Shown piece after piece: positions 55,532 through 60,809 of a DNA stretch of 64,000 nucleotides. This DNA is from Thermoplasmatales archaeon E-plasma (GTDB lineage Archaea; Thermoplasmatota; Thermoplasmata; Thermoplasmatales; Thermoplasmataceae). The notes under the pieces were generated by a model. The model was not told the origin of the DNA and did no database searches. It was given only the letters and a program-made list of their open reading frames with translations. The translations under genes were made by a program, and so were the position numbers. Numbering within the stretch: the first letter of the stretch is position 1; each line of letters begins with the position of its first letter. Location: NCBI GenBank assembly GCA_000496135.1, contig KI542674.1:310001-374000 (forward strand), in the 5' to 3' direction.

Positions 55532-55638
55532 TAAATTCTGCCTCCGAGAAAAACATAAGACAGTGAACCAACTATGACAACAAACACAGTTGAAACAAGA
55601 AGGAACATCTGCACCATCGATAAAATGAAATTCCTCAT
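55531..55638 (-). CDS. cassette A membrane peptide, 35 aa
   Basis: MRNFILSMVQMFLLVSTVFV and VIVGSLSYVFLGGRI: one hydrophobic helix with a short start and a basic end. The ATG sits in the stop of the RHH gene (GGCATGA) behind GAGGTTGAGGC. First membrane gene of the five regulator/membrane cassettes. Confidence 0.55.
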   Translation of the reverse strand: MRNFILSMVQMFLLVSTVFVVIVGSLSYVFLGGRI

Positions 55639-55793
55639 GCCTCAACCTCTTGCTTGTGAGGGTGCTCATTACAACCTGCATATGCTTTCACGCACAATCT
55701 TACCGCATGAGAGAAATTTGCAGCGGTTCTGCTCTCAACCAAGCCTTTAAGGAATTCAAATTCATCTCTTTCAAGAGAAATACTAATCTTCAT
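55635..55793 (-). CDS. cassette A ribbon-helix-helix regulator, 52 aa
   Basis: MKISISLERDEFEFLKGLVE, then SRTAANFSHAVRLCVKAYAG: beta strand, helix, turn, helix of the CopG/RHH fold, which dimerises to bind operators. The C-terminal HKQEVEA is encoded by the same bases that form the ribosome site and start of the membrane gene. It is divergent to the cassette B regulator 109 bases away and heads the chain that ends in the integrase. Confidence 0.65.
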   Translation of the reverse strand: MKISISLERDEFEFLKGLVESRTAANFSHAVRLCVKAYAGCNEHPHKQEVEA

Positions 55794-55902
55794 CTTCCTA
55801 CCTTCACTTACCAAGTCATACCACTTCCATTAATAAATATTCTTACTTTACCATACTTTAGAGCAAGAATTGAAAAGTATATCCTTTTCCTACCAAGTAG
55901 CA
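55794..55902. promoter_or_regulatory. divergent control region between cassettes A and B
   Basis: 109 bases holding four copies of a TACCA word: TACCAAGT (55809), TACCACTT (55819), TACCATAC (55849) and TACCAAGT (55891). Offsets from the first copy are 10, 40 and 82 bases, near whole turns of the helix. They are candidate RHH half-sites. Confidence 0.45.
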
Positions 55903-56049
55903 ATGAAGAAAAAAGTCTCAGTGGCCATAGACGAAGATCTCCTGATCTGGGTCGAAGACCAGATTCAGAAGAAGCGATTTGCCTCCGTTTCCCATGCAGT
56001 GAATTATTCACTGAATGAAGTGAAAAAGCAAGGAGAGAAACTCTCATGA
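55903..56049 (+). CDS. cassette B ribbon-helix-helix regulator, 48 aa
   Basis: MKKKVSVAIDEDLLIWVEDQ, then IQKKRFASVSHAVNYSLNEV: a complete RHH domain and little else. Its stop overlaps the ATG of the membrane gene (ATGA). Confidence 0.65.
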   Translation: MKKKVSVAIDEDLLIWVEDQIQKKRFASVSHAVNYSLNEVKKQGEKLS

Positions 56050-56369
56050 AGTATCCCGATAAGGTTGCTTTCCTTGTATTGCTTATTGCAGGTTTTCTGT
56101 ATGCGCAGTATCTTATGGGGAGTGCCGCATGGATCCAATTGTTCGGCTTTCTTCCCCTACCATCATCCCAGTATGTAAACGGTTTGCTTCTTGCAATTGC
56201 TTGCATTGTTCTCGTTTCCTTAGATATCATGTCTATAATTGATCCGAATTGGAAATTGTTCAAGTTCATCTTCTTCTCCTCAGAGCAAACCCTGCCTTTA
56301 GAAAGAAAACAACTACCAGGAAAGTCAGGGCTCCCTCCGAAACCAGCGCAAAAACGAAAAAGATCTTGA
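56046..56369 (+). CDS. cassette B membrane protein, 107 aa
   Basis: Two membrane helices (VAFLVLLIAGFLYAQYLMG and YVNGLLLAIACIVLVSLDI) separated by a short outside loop, then a basic tail of about 35 residues ending KRKRS. The last 104 bases are antisense to the 3' end of the cassette C membrane gene. No family recognised. Confidence 0.6.
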   Translation: MKYPDKVAFLVLLIAGFLYAQYLMGSAAWIQLFGFLPLPSSQYVNGLLLAIACIVLVSLDIMSIIDPNWKLFKFIFFSSEQTLPLERKQLPGKSGLPPKPAQKRKRS

Positions 56370-56472
56370 ACTGCCTGACTTCCAAGAGATAATATCCCAT
56401 GTATATTCCCGTTTCCATGCAGAGAATGAACAGGATAGCCCAGTTGTAAGGCCACTTTATTTTCAATCTCAT
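56266..56472 (-). CDS. cassette C membrane protein, 68 aa
   Basis: MRLKIKWPYNWAILFILCME begins the first helix; the second is IFFVFALVSEGALTFLVVVF; the end is FALRRRR. It starts at the ATG immediately after the RHH stop. A longer frame from the preceding ATG (222 codons) runs antisense through cassette B and shows no protein character. Confidence 0.6.
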   Translation of the reverse strand: MRLKIKWPYNWAILFILCMETGIYMGYYLLEVRQFKIFFVFALVSEGALTFLVVVFFLKAGFALRRRR

Positions 56473-56646
56473 TCATGCCTCAACCTCCTTCTTGTGGGGC
56501 TGCTCTTCAAGGGCAATAGACCTGATCTTTTCTCTCACGGCTTCTATAATAAACTCACTACGATTTCTGTATCCCATCTTGCTCTCGGAAATTGCCTTTT
56601 CAACGCTCTCTATAAGACTATGTGGCAATTTGATAGTGTCATACAT
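56473..56646 (-). CDS. cassette C ribbon-helix-helix regulator, 57 aa
   Basis: MYDTIKLPHSLIESVEKAIS, then YRNRSEFIIEAVREKIRSI: a clear RHH protein. Met at 56646 follows GAGGGAAAAAGG; an ATG at 56673 would add nine residues. The tail HKKEVEA repeats the A and E ending. It is close to the cassette D regulator in the second helix (YRNRSEFI.EA.REK.RSI). Confidence 0.72.
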   Translation of the reverse strand: MYDTIKLPHSLIESVEKAISESKMGYRNRSEFIIEAVREKIRSIALEEQPHKKEVEA

Positions 56647-56763
56647 CCTTTTTCCCTCATTGTTGCTATACATTACTAATTCATTCCCCCTATTAAATTG
56701 TTGTCATACATTACAACTGTCTTACTCCCAAGTGTTAATTTCTTTATGGCATAATTGCTATGT
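56647..56763. promoter_or_regulatory. divergent control region between cassettes C and D
   Basis: ATACATTAC occurs twice (56668-56676 and 56706-56714), and the inverse GTATGG/GCTATGTAT lies at the cassette D start. AT-rich elements for both directions are present. These repeats are candidate operators of the two related RHH proteins. Confidence 0.4.
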
Positions 56764-56925
56764 ATGGCAACCCAATACACCACAGTCAAGATTCCTGACC
56801 CTATTCTTGAGCGGATAGAGGAGATTATTCGATCACATCCAGAGTATGCATACCGTAATCGTTCTGAATTCATCGTAGAGGCAATACGAGAGAAGGTAAG
56901 ATCTATTGAATCAAGGGAGAAGTGA
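56764..56925 (+). CDS. cassette D ribbon-helix-helix regulator, 53 aa
   Basis: MATQYTTVKIPDPILERIEE, then YRNRSEFIVEAIREKVRSI. A paralogue of the cassette C regulator on the opposite strand, with the same strand-helix-helix layout. It lacks the EVEA ending. Confidence 0.72.
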   Translation: MATQYTTVKIPDPILERIEEIIRSHPEYAYRNRSEFIVEAIREKVRSIESREK

Positions 56926-56931
56926 TTAACC

Positions 56932-57147
56932 CTGGATGACAAGAAATTACTGAACTTAGGAATAATTCTAATTATTTTAGGTATAATTTTGTTACCCGCA
57001 GGATACTTTATGACTTCATTCCTTGTTTCCATTGGAATTACCTCCTATTTTGTCACTATTGAGGCATTTACTTACCTCGCGGTTGCAACCCTCGTCGTTT
57101 TTGGTTCCTATCTTATTATTGACTCTAAAATCCTCAAGAGAAGGTGA
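56932..57147 (+). CDS. cassette D membrane protein, about 71 aa, non-AUG start
   Basis: In frame with the RHH gene after its TGA, the frame opens with LDDKKLLNLGIILIILGIIL and has a second helix (YLAVATLVVFGSYLIID), ending KILKRR. No ATG, GTG or TTG stands before the first helix; CTG at 56932, six bases after the stop, is the likely start, or the two may be linked by readthrough. The 3' half is antisense to the cassette E membrane gene. Confidence 0.5.
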   Translation: MDDKKLLNLGIILIILGIILLPAGYFMTSFLVSIGITSYFVTIEAFTYLAVATLVVFGSYLIIDSKILKRR

Positions 57148-57381
57148 AGTCTTGATTTCTTTCACGGGACGCAGGTAACTATAATACAAAGAAACTAAGA
57201 TCAAATAAAGAAAAAGCGAAAAAACAAATCCTGCGACAATCTCATAAAAATTCATAGGACGAAATTGATATTTTAAAGGAGAATTACGAGACATCCATTG
57301 ATAAAACAATGAATCTAAATATGCGCCAATATCTGTAAATATAGCAAGAATAAGACTGATGACTAAGATTCTCCGATTCAT
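57016..57381 (-). CDS. cassette E membrane protein, 121 aa
   Basis: MNRRILVISLILAIFTDIGA gives the first helix; VAGFVFSLFLYLILVSLYYS the second; a hydrophilic, Asn- and Lys-rich tail of 50 residues follows. The ATG overlaps the AbrB stop (GGCATGA) behind GGAGGTTGAGGC. The last 132 bases are antisense to cassette D. Confidence 0.6.
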   Translation of the reverse strand: MNRRILVISLILAIFTDIGAYLDSLFYQWMSRNSPLKYQFRPMNFYEIVAGFVFSLFLYLILVSLYYSYLRPVKEIKTSPSLEDFRVNNKIGTKNDEGCNREVSKCLNSDKIGGNSNGNKE

Positions 57382-57563
57382 GCCTCAACCTCCTGTTTGT
57401 GTGTTTTTGTTTGATGATCTGCCGACTCCTCTTCGTCTCCCTTTAAAACCTCCCGAATGTCAACAATGAGTCGGTCTCCTTCATGGATATTCAATTTTTT
57501 ACGAATATCCTGTGGGATTTGCCCTCGTCCGGCTATTCCCATTTTTATTATAGTTTGAATCAT
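57378..57563 (-). CDS. cassette E AbrB-type regulator, 61 aa
   Basis: IIKMGIAGRGQIPQDIRKKL and NIHEGDRLIVDI form an AbrB/SpoVT DNA-binding domain of about 45 residues, then an acidic linker and the tail THKQEVEA shared with RHH cassettes A and C, though the folds are unrelated. It is divergent to the winged-helix gene across a region with a 20-base repeat. Confidence 0.78.
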   Translation of the reverse strand: MIQTIIKMGIAGRGQIPQDIRKKLNIHEGDRLIVDIREVLKGDEEESADHQTKTHKQEVEA

Positions 57564-57574
57564 GGCATATCACA

Positions 57575-57594
57575 TTTGGCAATAATGCCATATG
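57575..57594. repeat. 20-bp palindromic repeat, copy 1
   Basis: Identical to 57618-57637; contains TGGCA-ATAA-TGCCA. Confidence 0.8.
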
Positions 57595-57617
57595 TATAGA
57601 AAGATATAAACTTATTG

Positions 57618-57637
57618 TTTGGCAATAATGCCATATG
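57618..57637. repeat. 20-bp palindromic repeat, copy 2
   Basis: Identical to 57575-57594. A ten-base partial match (TTTGGCAATA) also occurs at 59101-59110. Confidence 0.8.
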
Positions 57638-57685
57638 CCATAATACGTAAAGTATTATACATATTGCATTTTAGTAGAATGTAAA

Positions 57686-58195
57686 ATGGACGTCTTGGAT
57701 CTGAAACATTCTAAATCTCTTCTCATAGAATTGAGACGAATTGGAACTGCTAAGAAATCTGATTTATTTTCGATTGTTAAGAGTCATCATATCCTTGATA
57801 AGGTGTTGAAAGCGCTTGAAGATGGTGGTTTTCTCACCGTTGAAGTTAGGAAACTTGGTCCTCCGGTATATACAATTGCCTTAACAAATAAAGGTAAAGC
57901 TGTCGCTGAACAACTAAAACGAGCTGAAGAGATATCCCAAGGTAAAACTTTCACATTTCCGGATAAATTCGCAATCATTTCTTATTTGTCTGACTCAGGA
58001 CACGTTACATTATCTCAATTGAAGGAACGATATCCGGATGCCTTGGATATCATAAGGGAATTTGAATCAATGAAGGTAATAAGGCAGGAGATCGATAATT
58101 CGAAGCATCCGCCGATTAATCGGATTGCATTAACGGAGAAAGGAGAGAAGATTGCGGAGTATTTGCAGAAGATTGAGGAGATTTTGAAGGGGTGA
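57686..58195 (+). CDS. double winged-helix regulator, 169 aa
   Basis: Two winged-helix domains in tandem. The first: KHSKSLLIELRRIGTAKKSD, wing PPVYTIALTNKGKAVAEQL. The second: KFAIISYLSDSGHVTLSQLK, wing INRIALTEKGEKIAEYLQ. The repeated ending (IALT.KG..(A/I)AE.L) shows internal duplication. It heads a plus-strand run of three genes and faces the AbrB gene. Confidence 0.7.
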   Translation: MDVLDLKHSKSLLIELRRIGTAKKSDLFSIVKSHHILDKVLKALEDGGFLTVEVRKLGPPVYTIALTNKGKAVAEQLKRAEEISQGKTFTFPDKFAIISYLSDSGHVTLSQLKERYPDALDIIREFESMKVIRQEIDNSKHPPINRIALTEKGEKIAEYLQKIEEILKG

Positions 58196-58201
58196 AATGA
58201 A

Positions 58202-58369
58202 ATGGATAAAAAAGAAATAGAATTTGAGTTCGAGAGAGCAACAAAGAATACGTATAGGTTCCAGGAGAAGAGTTCGGGAGAACCGTCGATAGGAACATTG
58301 TATGTGAAGAAGGCAGTCTTTGGAACGAAGGAACCCAAGAAAGTGAAGGTTACAGTCGAGTGGGAGTAA
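58202..58369 (+). CDS. small conserved-looking protein, 55 aa
   Basis: MDKKEIEFEFERATKNTYRF and IGTLYVKKAVFGTKEP, ending KKVKVTVEWE. Strand-rich, resembling a small protein seen in many plasmids and genomes without known role. The ATG follows GGGGTGAAATGAA after the winged-helix stop. Confidence 0.6.
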   Translation: MDKKEIEFEFERATKNTYRFQEKSSGEPSIGTLYVKKAVFGTKEPKKVKVTVEWE

Positions 58370-58372
58370 GAA

Positions 58373-58816
58373 ATGGACTCTGCCTATTCAGGAGAAGATA
58401 AAAAGTCTGCCGGACAAACATTATCTTTCTTTTCTCAGCAAATATGGAAAAATGAGATCAATAAAAGTCACACTGAGATTAGAAATGAAATAATTAATCA
58501 TCTTCAAAAGAACTTAGATCGGAACGATATCGTTTTTGGAAAGTCAGAAAATAATGGTATTTCCGAACACTATGTTAGAATTACTAACAGCAAGGCTCAA
58601 ACAATTGATAAATGGAAGATTATATGCAGTTTCCTTGAACGGAGAATGATAAATTCTTCGGGTAATTCGTATTTGGAAAGCTACAGAATTCTGCTGACCC
58701 TTAAACCTTTTTTTAAATTTGTCGTAGATAAAAGACATTTGGGAAAAAGAGAAAAAAGAAGGAATTATATTCTGAAAACTGAACATCAACGGAAATCTAT
58801 AATGGAACTAACTTGA
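58373..58816 (+). CDS. element protein, 147 aa, not recognised
   Basis: A basic protein starting MDSAYSGEDKKSAGQTLSFF with a helical middle (NKSHTEIRNEIINHLQKNLD) and a Lys/Arg-rich end (KREKRRNYILKTEHQRKS). It begins three bases after the 55-residue gene. A role in nucleic-acid binding is possible but only from its charge. Confidence 0.5.
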   Translation: MDSAYSGEDKKSAGQTLSFFSQQIWKNEINKSHTEIRNEIINHLQKNLDRNDIVFGKSENNGISEHYVRITNSKAQTIDKWKIICSFLERRMINSSGNSYLESYRILLTLKPFFKFVVDKRHLGKREKRRNYILKTEHQRKSIMELT

Positions 58817-58838
58817 GCAGCTCAGGCTCTTCAATTTT

Positions 58839-58994
58839 CTATCCAGATTTGAAACCCAGCAGTGTATCGCAATGCTTACATGAAATCGGTGTAGCCTTAC
58901 TTGCAATTGTGAAGTAAAGAGGGATCATATTCTCGATATCGACTATATAGTCATCAGCTTCCAGTGTTTTTCCGCATTTTGGGCATTTGACCAT
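58839..58994 (-). CDS. zinc-ribbon protein, 51 aa
   Basis: MVKCPKCGKTLEADDYIVDI and ISCKHCDTLLGFKSG give two Cys-x2-Cys knuckles of a small rubredoxin-like ribbon. A TTTGGCAATA half-operator lies about 107 bases upstream. Role unknown; possibly transcription-related. Confidence 0.6.
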   Translation of the reverse strand: MVKCPKCGKTLEADDYIVDIENMIPLYFTIASKATPISCKHCDTLLGFKSG

Positions 58995-59116
58995 GATCAG
59001 GTGAATGTGCTACTTTTAATGAAACTTTCCTTTATTCAAAAATCACAACTATGTTTCGCAAACCATCGAGGACAAGTTTCCGTTAGATCTTAACTGATAG
59101 TTTGGCAATAGTATAA

Positions 59117-59218
59117 TCAAATAAGACCGAATGCCAACATCAGAAGGATTATCCCAGCCGCCATCATAAAATATGACAGCACAAGGGTGTAGTCAATCTT
59201 CTTCTTTGTGGAATGCAT
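59117..59218 (-). CDS. single-helix membrane peptide, 33 aa
   Basis: MHSTKKKIDYTLVLSYFMMA followed by AGIILLMLAFGLI: a basic start and one membrane helix. Similar in size to the cassette A peptide. Confidence 0.45.
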   Translation of the reverse strand: MHSTKKKIDYTLVLSYFMMAAGIILLMLAFGLI

Positions 59219-59238
59219 AGATAATCTATCCGAATGGT

Positions 59239-59522
59239 CTATTTATTCTTTTCTTCTTCCTTGTGGAGGTAGAGAGCAATGCCGCCACTCACCAGGCCGA
59301 CTCCTATCCACGTCTCTCCAGCTGCGATCTGGGCGAACGAGAAAAGATCTATTATTCCAATAGCAGCAGGTATGGAAAATACCTCAAATGCTGCAAGGAG
59401 AGATAGAAGAATTAAAGCAAACCGCTGAGAGCATAGATTAGCATCCCTATACCAATAATCATCATGGCTATGGACGCTATCCCTACATATGGGTTTCTCC
59501 TTTCAGTATTGTTAGATCTCAT
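59239..59522 (-). CDS. small membrane protein, frameshifted or two genes
   Basis: The first frame (59412-59522) encodes MRSNNTERRNPYVGIASIAM and one helix, stopping after 36 codons. The other frame continues from there with LILLSLLAAFEVFSIPAAIG, another helix and the ending YLHKEEEKNK, but has no standard start codon. A single shift near 59410-59420 gives a three-helix protein of about 95 residues. Confidence 0.45.
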
Positions 59523-59547
59523 TAGTTATAGAATACGTGTGAATTTA

Positions 59548-59901
59548 TTAATATTTCCCTCTTGAAAACCAATCGCTAAATGTCATGAATCCACCAATGA
59601 ATACTGCCAAAGCAGCAAGTAGCCACCAAATATCAGCAGCGGATTGCCCTGCATAGTTAAATTGATCCGTAAGAGCGGTTCCAAGAGGAGTGATTAAGGC
59701 AGCTATACCTGCGAGTACTGCTATAAGCAGTATTGTACCATATTTTATGCCGTTGTCTTCAGAATCCTCTTTAATGTAGACTTTCCCTGTCACTTTCTTT
59801 GTTTGAGGACTTTTGACAACACCGCTGTATGTTTTTGGTTTCTTATTACTGCTGCTTTTGGAATTTGTCTTTCCATTTTTCTTATTGCTGTTTCCGCTCA
59901 T
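59548..59901 (-). CDS. two-helix membrane protein with Lys/Asn-rich start, 117 aa
   Basis: The first 50 residues are rich in Lys, Asn, Ser (NSNKKNGKTNSKSSSNKKPK). Two membrane helices follow (YGTILLIAVLAGIAALITPL and IWWLLAALAVFIGGFMTF) and a basic end. Double-helix hydrophobic proteins of this size occur as virion membrane or coat proteins of archaeal viruses, but nothing specific identifies this one. Confidence 0.55.
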   Translation of the reverse strand: MSGNSNKKNGKTNSKSSSNKKPKTYSGVVKSPQTKKVTGKVYIKEDSEDNGIKYGTILLIAVLAGIAALITPLGTALTDQFNYAGQSAADIWWLLAALAVFIGGFMTFSDWFSRGKY

Positions 59902-59914
59902 TTCTCATCCTCAA

Positions 59915-60103
59915 TCATATCTTTGATGAGATCTCATTGATCAACCACCTTGCATTGTTCATGACCCGGTCCAGATTCTCCTTACCCAGATCATTTCCAT
60001 GAGACCTTGCATCATCGAGCCATCCCTTGATGTAAGCACCGCTGTCATCCTTGAAATCAAATCCAAAGTGCGCACCGACAAGGTATGTGGAAAGTTCTGC
60101 AAT
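59915..60103 (-). pseudogene. ardC: C-terminal remnant of an ArdC-type antirestriction protein
   Basis: The frame reads AELSTYLVGAHFGFDFKDDS, then YIKGWLDDARSHGNDLGK and RVMNNARWLINEI. This matches the end of ArdC-like zincin proteins, in which AELxA..L...FG is followed by ...AYI..WL..L. A TAA bounds the frame at its 5' side, and neither the start nor the HExxH part is nearby. It marks the decayed right part of the element. Confidence 0.55.
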
Positions 60104-60317
60104 TTAATTCCTATAGCTTTATTTTATAATGACTTTCAACCTTTTGAGGGACTGACATATAAGCATATGGATACATATCCGCAGCCTTAGTTTCACTTAA
60201 CTAGGCTTGCAAATGGATCATATTACATTGTCTCAGCTACGACATTCTCAAAATTTTGATTTGCTTATAGGGAATTACAGAAAAAATACTTTTCCTTGAC
60301 TACTCTGCTTTGTATCA

Positions 60318-60809
60318 TTAATATTTGTACTCTTTTTCCATTACTAAATCGTCCCCATCAATATGCTTAACTTCGAATCCATTCTTTTTATAAAACGAAA
60401 TACCGATACTATTTTTTTTGTGAACGTATAATATACATTCAACAATACCTTTTTTCTTCATTATTTTCTCTGCTTCCAACAGCAACAATTCACCAATTCC
60501 TCTATGTGTATATTCTGGCTTGAGATATAAGCGAAGTAATTCAGCTCTATAATCACCTATCTTTAATTCAATAAATCCGATAGGTATTGACTTTACAAAA
60601 GAACCAAGGAAAATTATACCATCATCTTTTTGGGACCGTATTATATCATTCAATAGTTTTTCTCTAGAATATTTCTCACTTATCCAGTTCTCTATAAACT
60701 CTTTATTATAGATGTCTTTGTATGTCCATTTCCACGAGTCTCTAGCAATTTCAATAATTGATTCTACATCTTCAGCAGTTAATTTCTTAATCGTCTTGGG
60801 CATTTTCAA
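60318..60809 (-). CDS. GNAT-family N-acetyltransferase
   Basis: A 163-residue acetyltransferase. LLRLYLKPEYTHRGIGELLLLEAEK holds the acetyl-CoA pyrophosphate loop (HRGIGELL), and GISFYKKNGFEV is motif B. Met3 is a possible start. The substrate is unknown; peptide or small-amine acetylation is usual. Confidence 0.85.
   Translation of the reverse strand: MKMPKTIKKLTAEDVESIIEIARDSWKWTYKDIYNKEFIENWISEKYSREKLLNDIIRSQKDDGIIFLGSFVKSIPIGFIELKIGDYRAELLRLYLKPEYTHRGIGELLLLEAEKIMKKKGIVECILYVHKKNSIGISFYKKNGFEVKHIDGDDLVMEKEYKY

Larger units (their letters stand above)
57564..57685. promoter_or_regulatory. divergent control region with tandem 20-bp operator
   Basis: TTTGGCAATAATGCCATATG stands at 57575-57594 and again at 57618-57637, with 43 bases between starts, about four helix turns. 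Each copy contains the palindrome TGGCA-ATAA-TGCCA. The first lies 12 bases before the AbrB start. TATTATACATA near 57651-57661 can serve the plus-strand gene. Confidence 0.65.
53535..60110. mobile_element. integrated plasmid- or virus-like element at tRNA-Trp
   Basis: The left edge is set by an integrase whose 3' end lies antisense in tRNA-Trp. The interior is a dense set of very small genes with stop/start overlaps, RHH, AbrB and zinc-finger DNA-binding proteins, many one- or two-helix membrane proteins and an ArdC remnant; no housekeeping gene is found. The right edge is estimated from gene content, since I find no second copy of the tRNA-Trp 3' end in the window. Confidence 0.65.

Noticed and set aside
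55808-56476. 222-codon minus-strand open frame
   Set aside because: It starts at the cassette C junction but runs antisense through cassette B, has low-complexity Ser/Arg content and no domain; the 68-codon membrane frame fits better.
56676-57032. 118-codon minus-strand frame
   Set aside because: Runs antisense through RHH D and its membrane gene; content is Ile/Ser-rich and start lies inside another gene.
58845-58866. Weak likeness to the complement of the tRNA-Trp T arm (possible attachment site)
   Set aside because: It lies in the coding part of the zinc-ribbon gene, matches only in scattered bases and has the wrong orientation.
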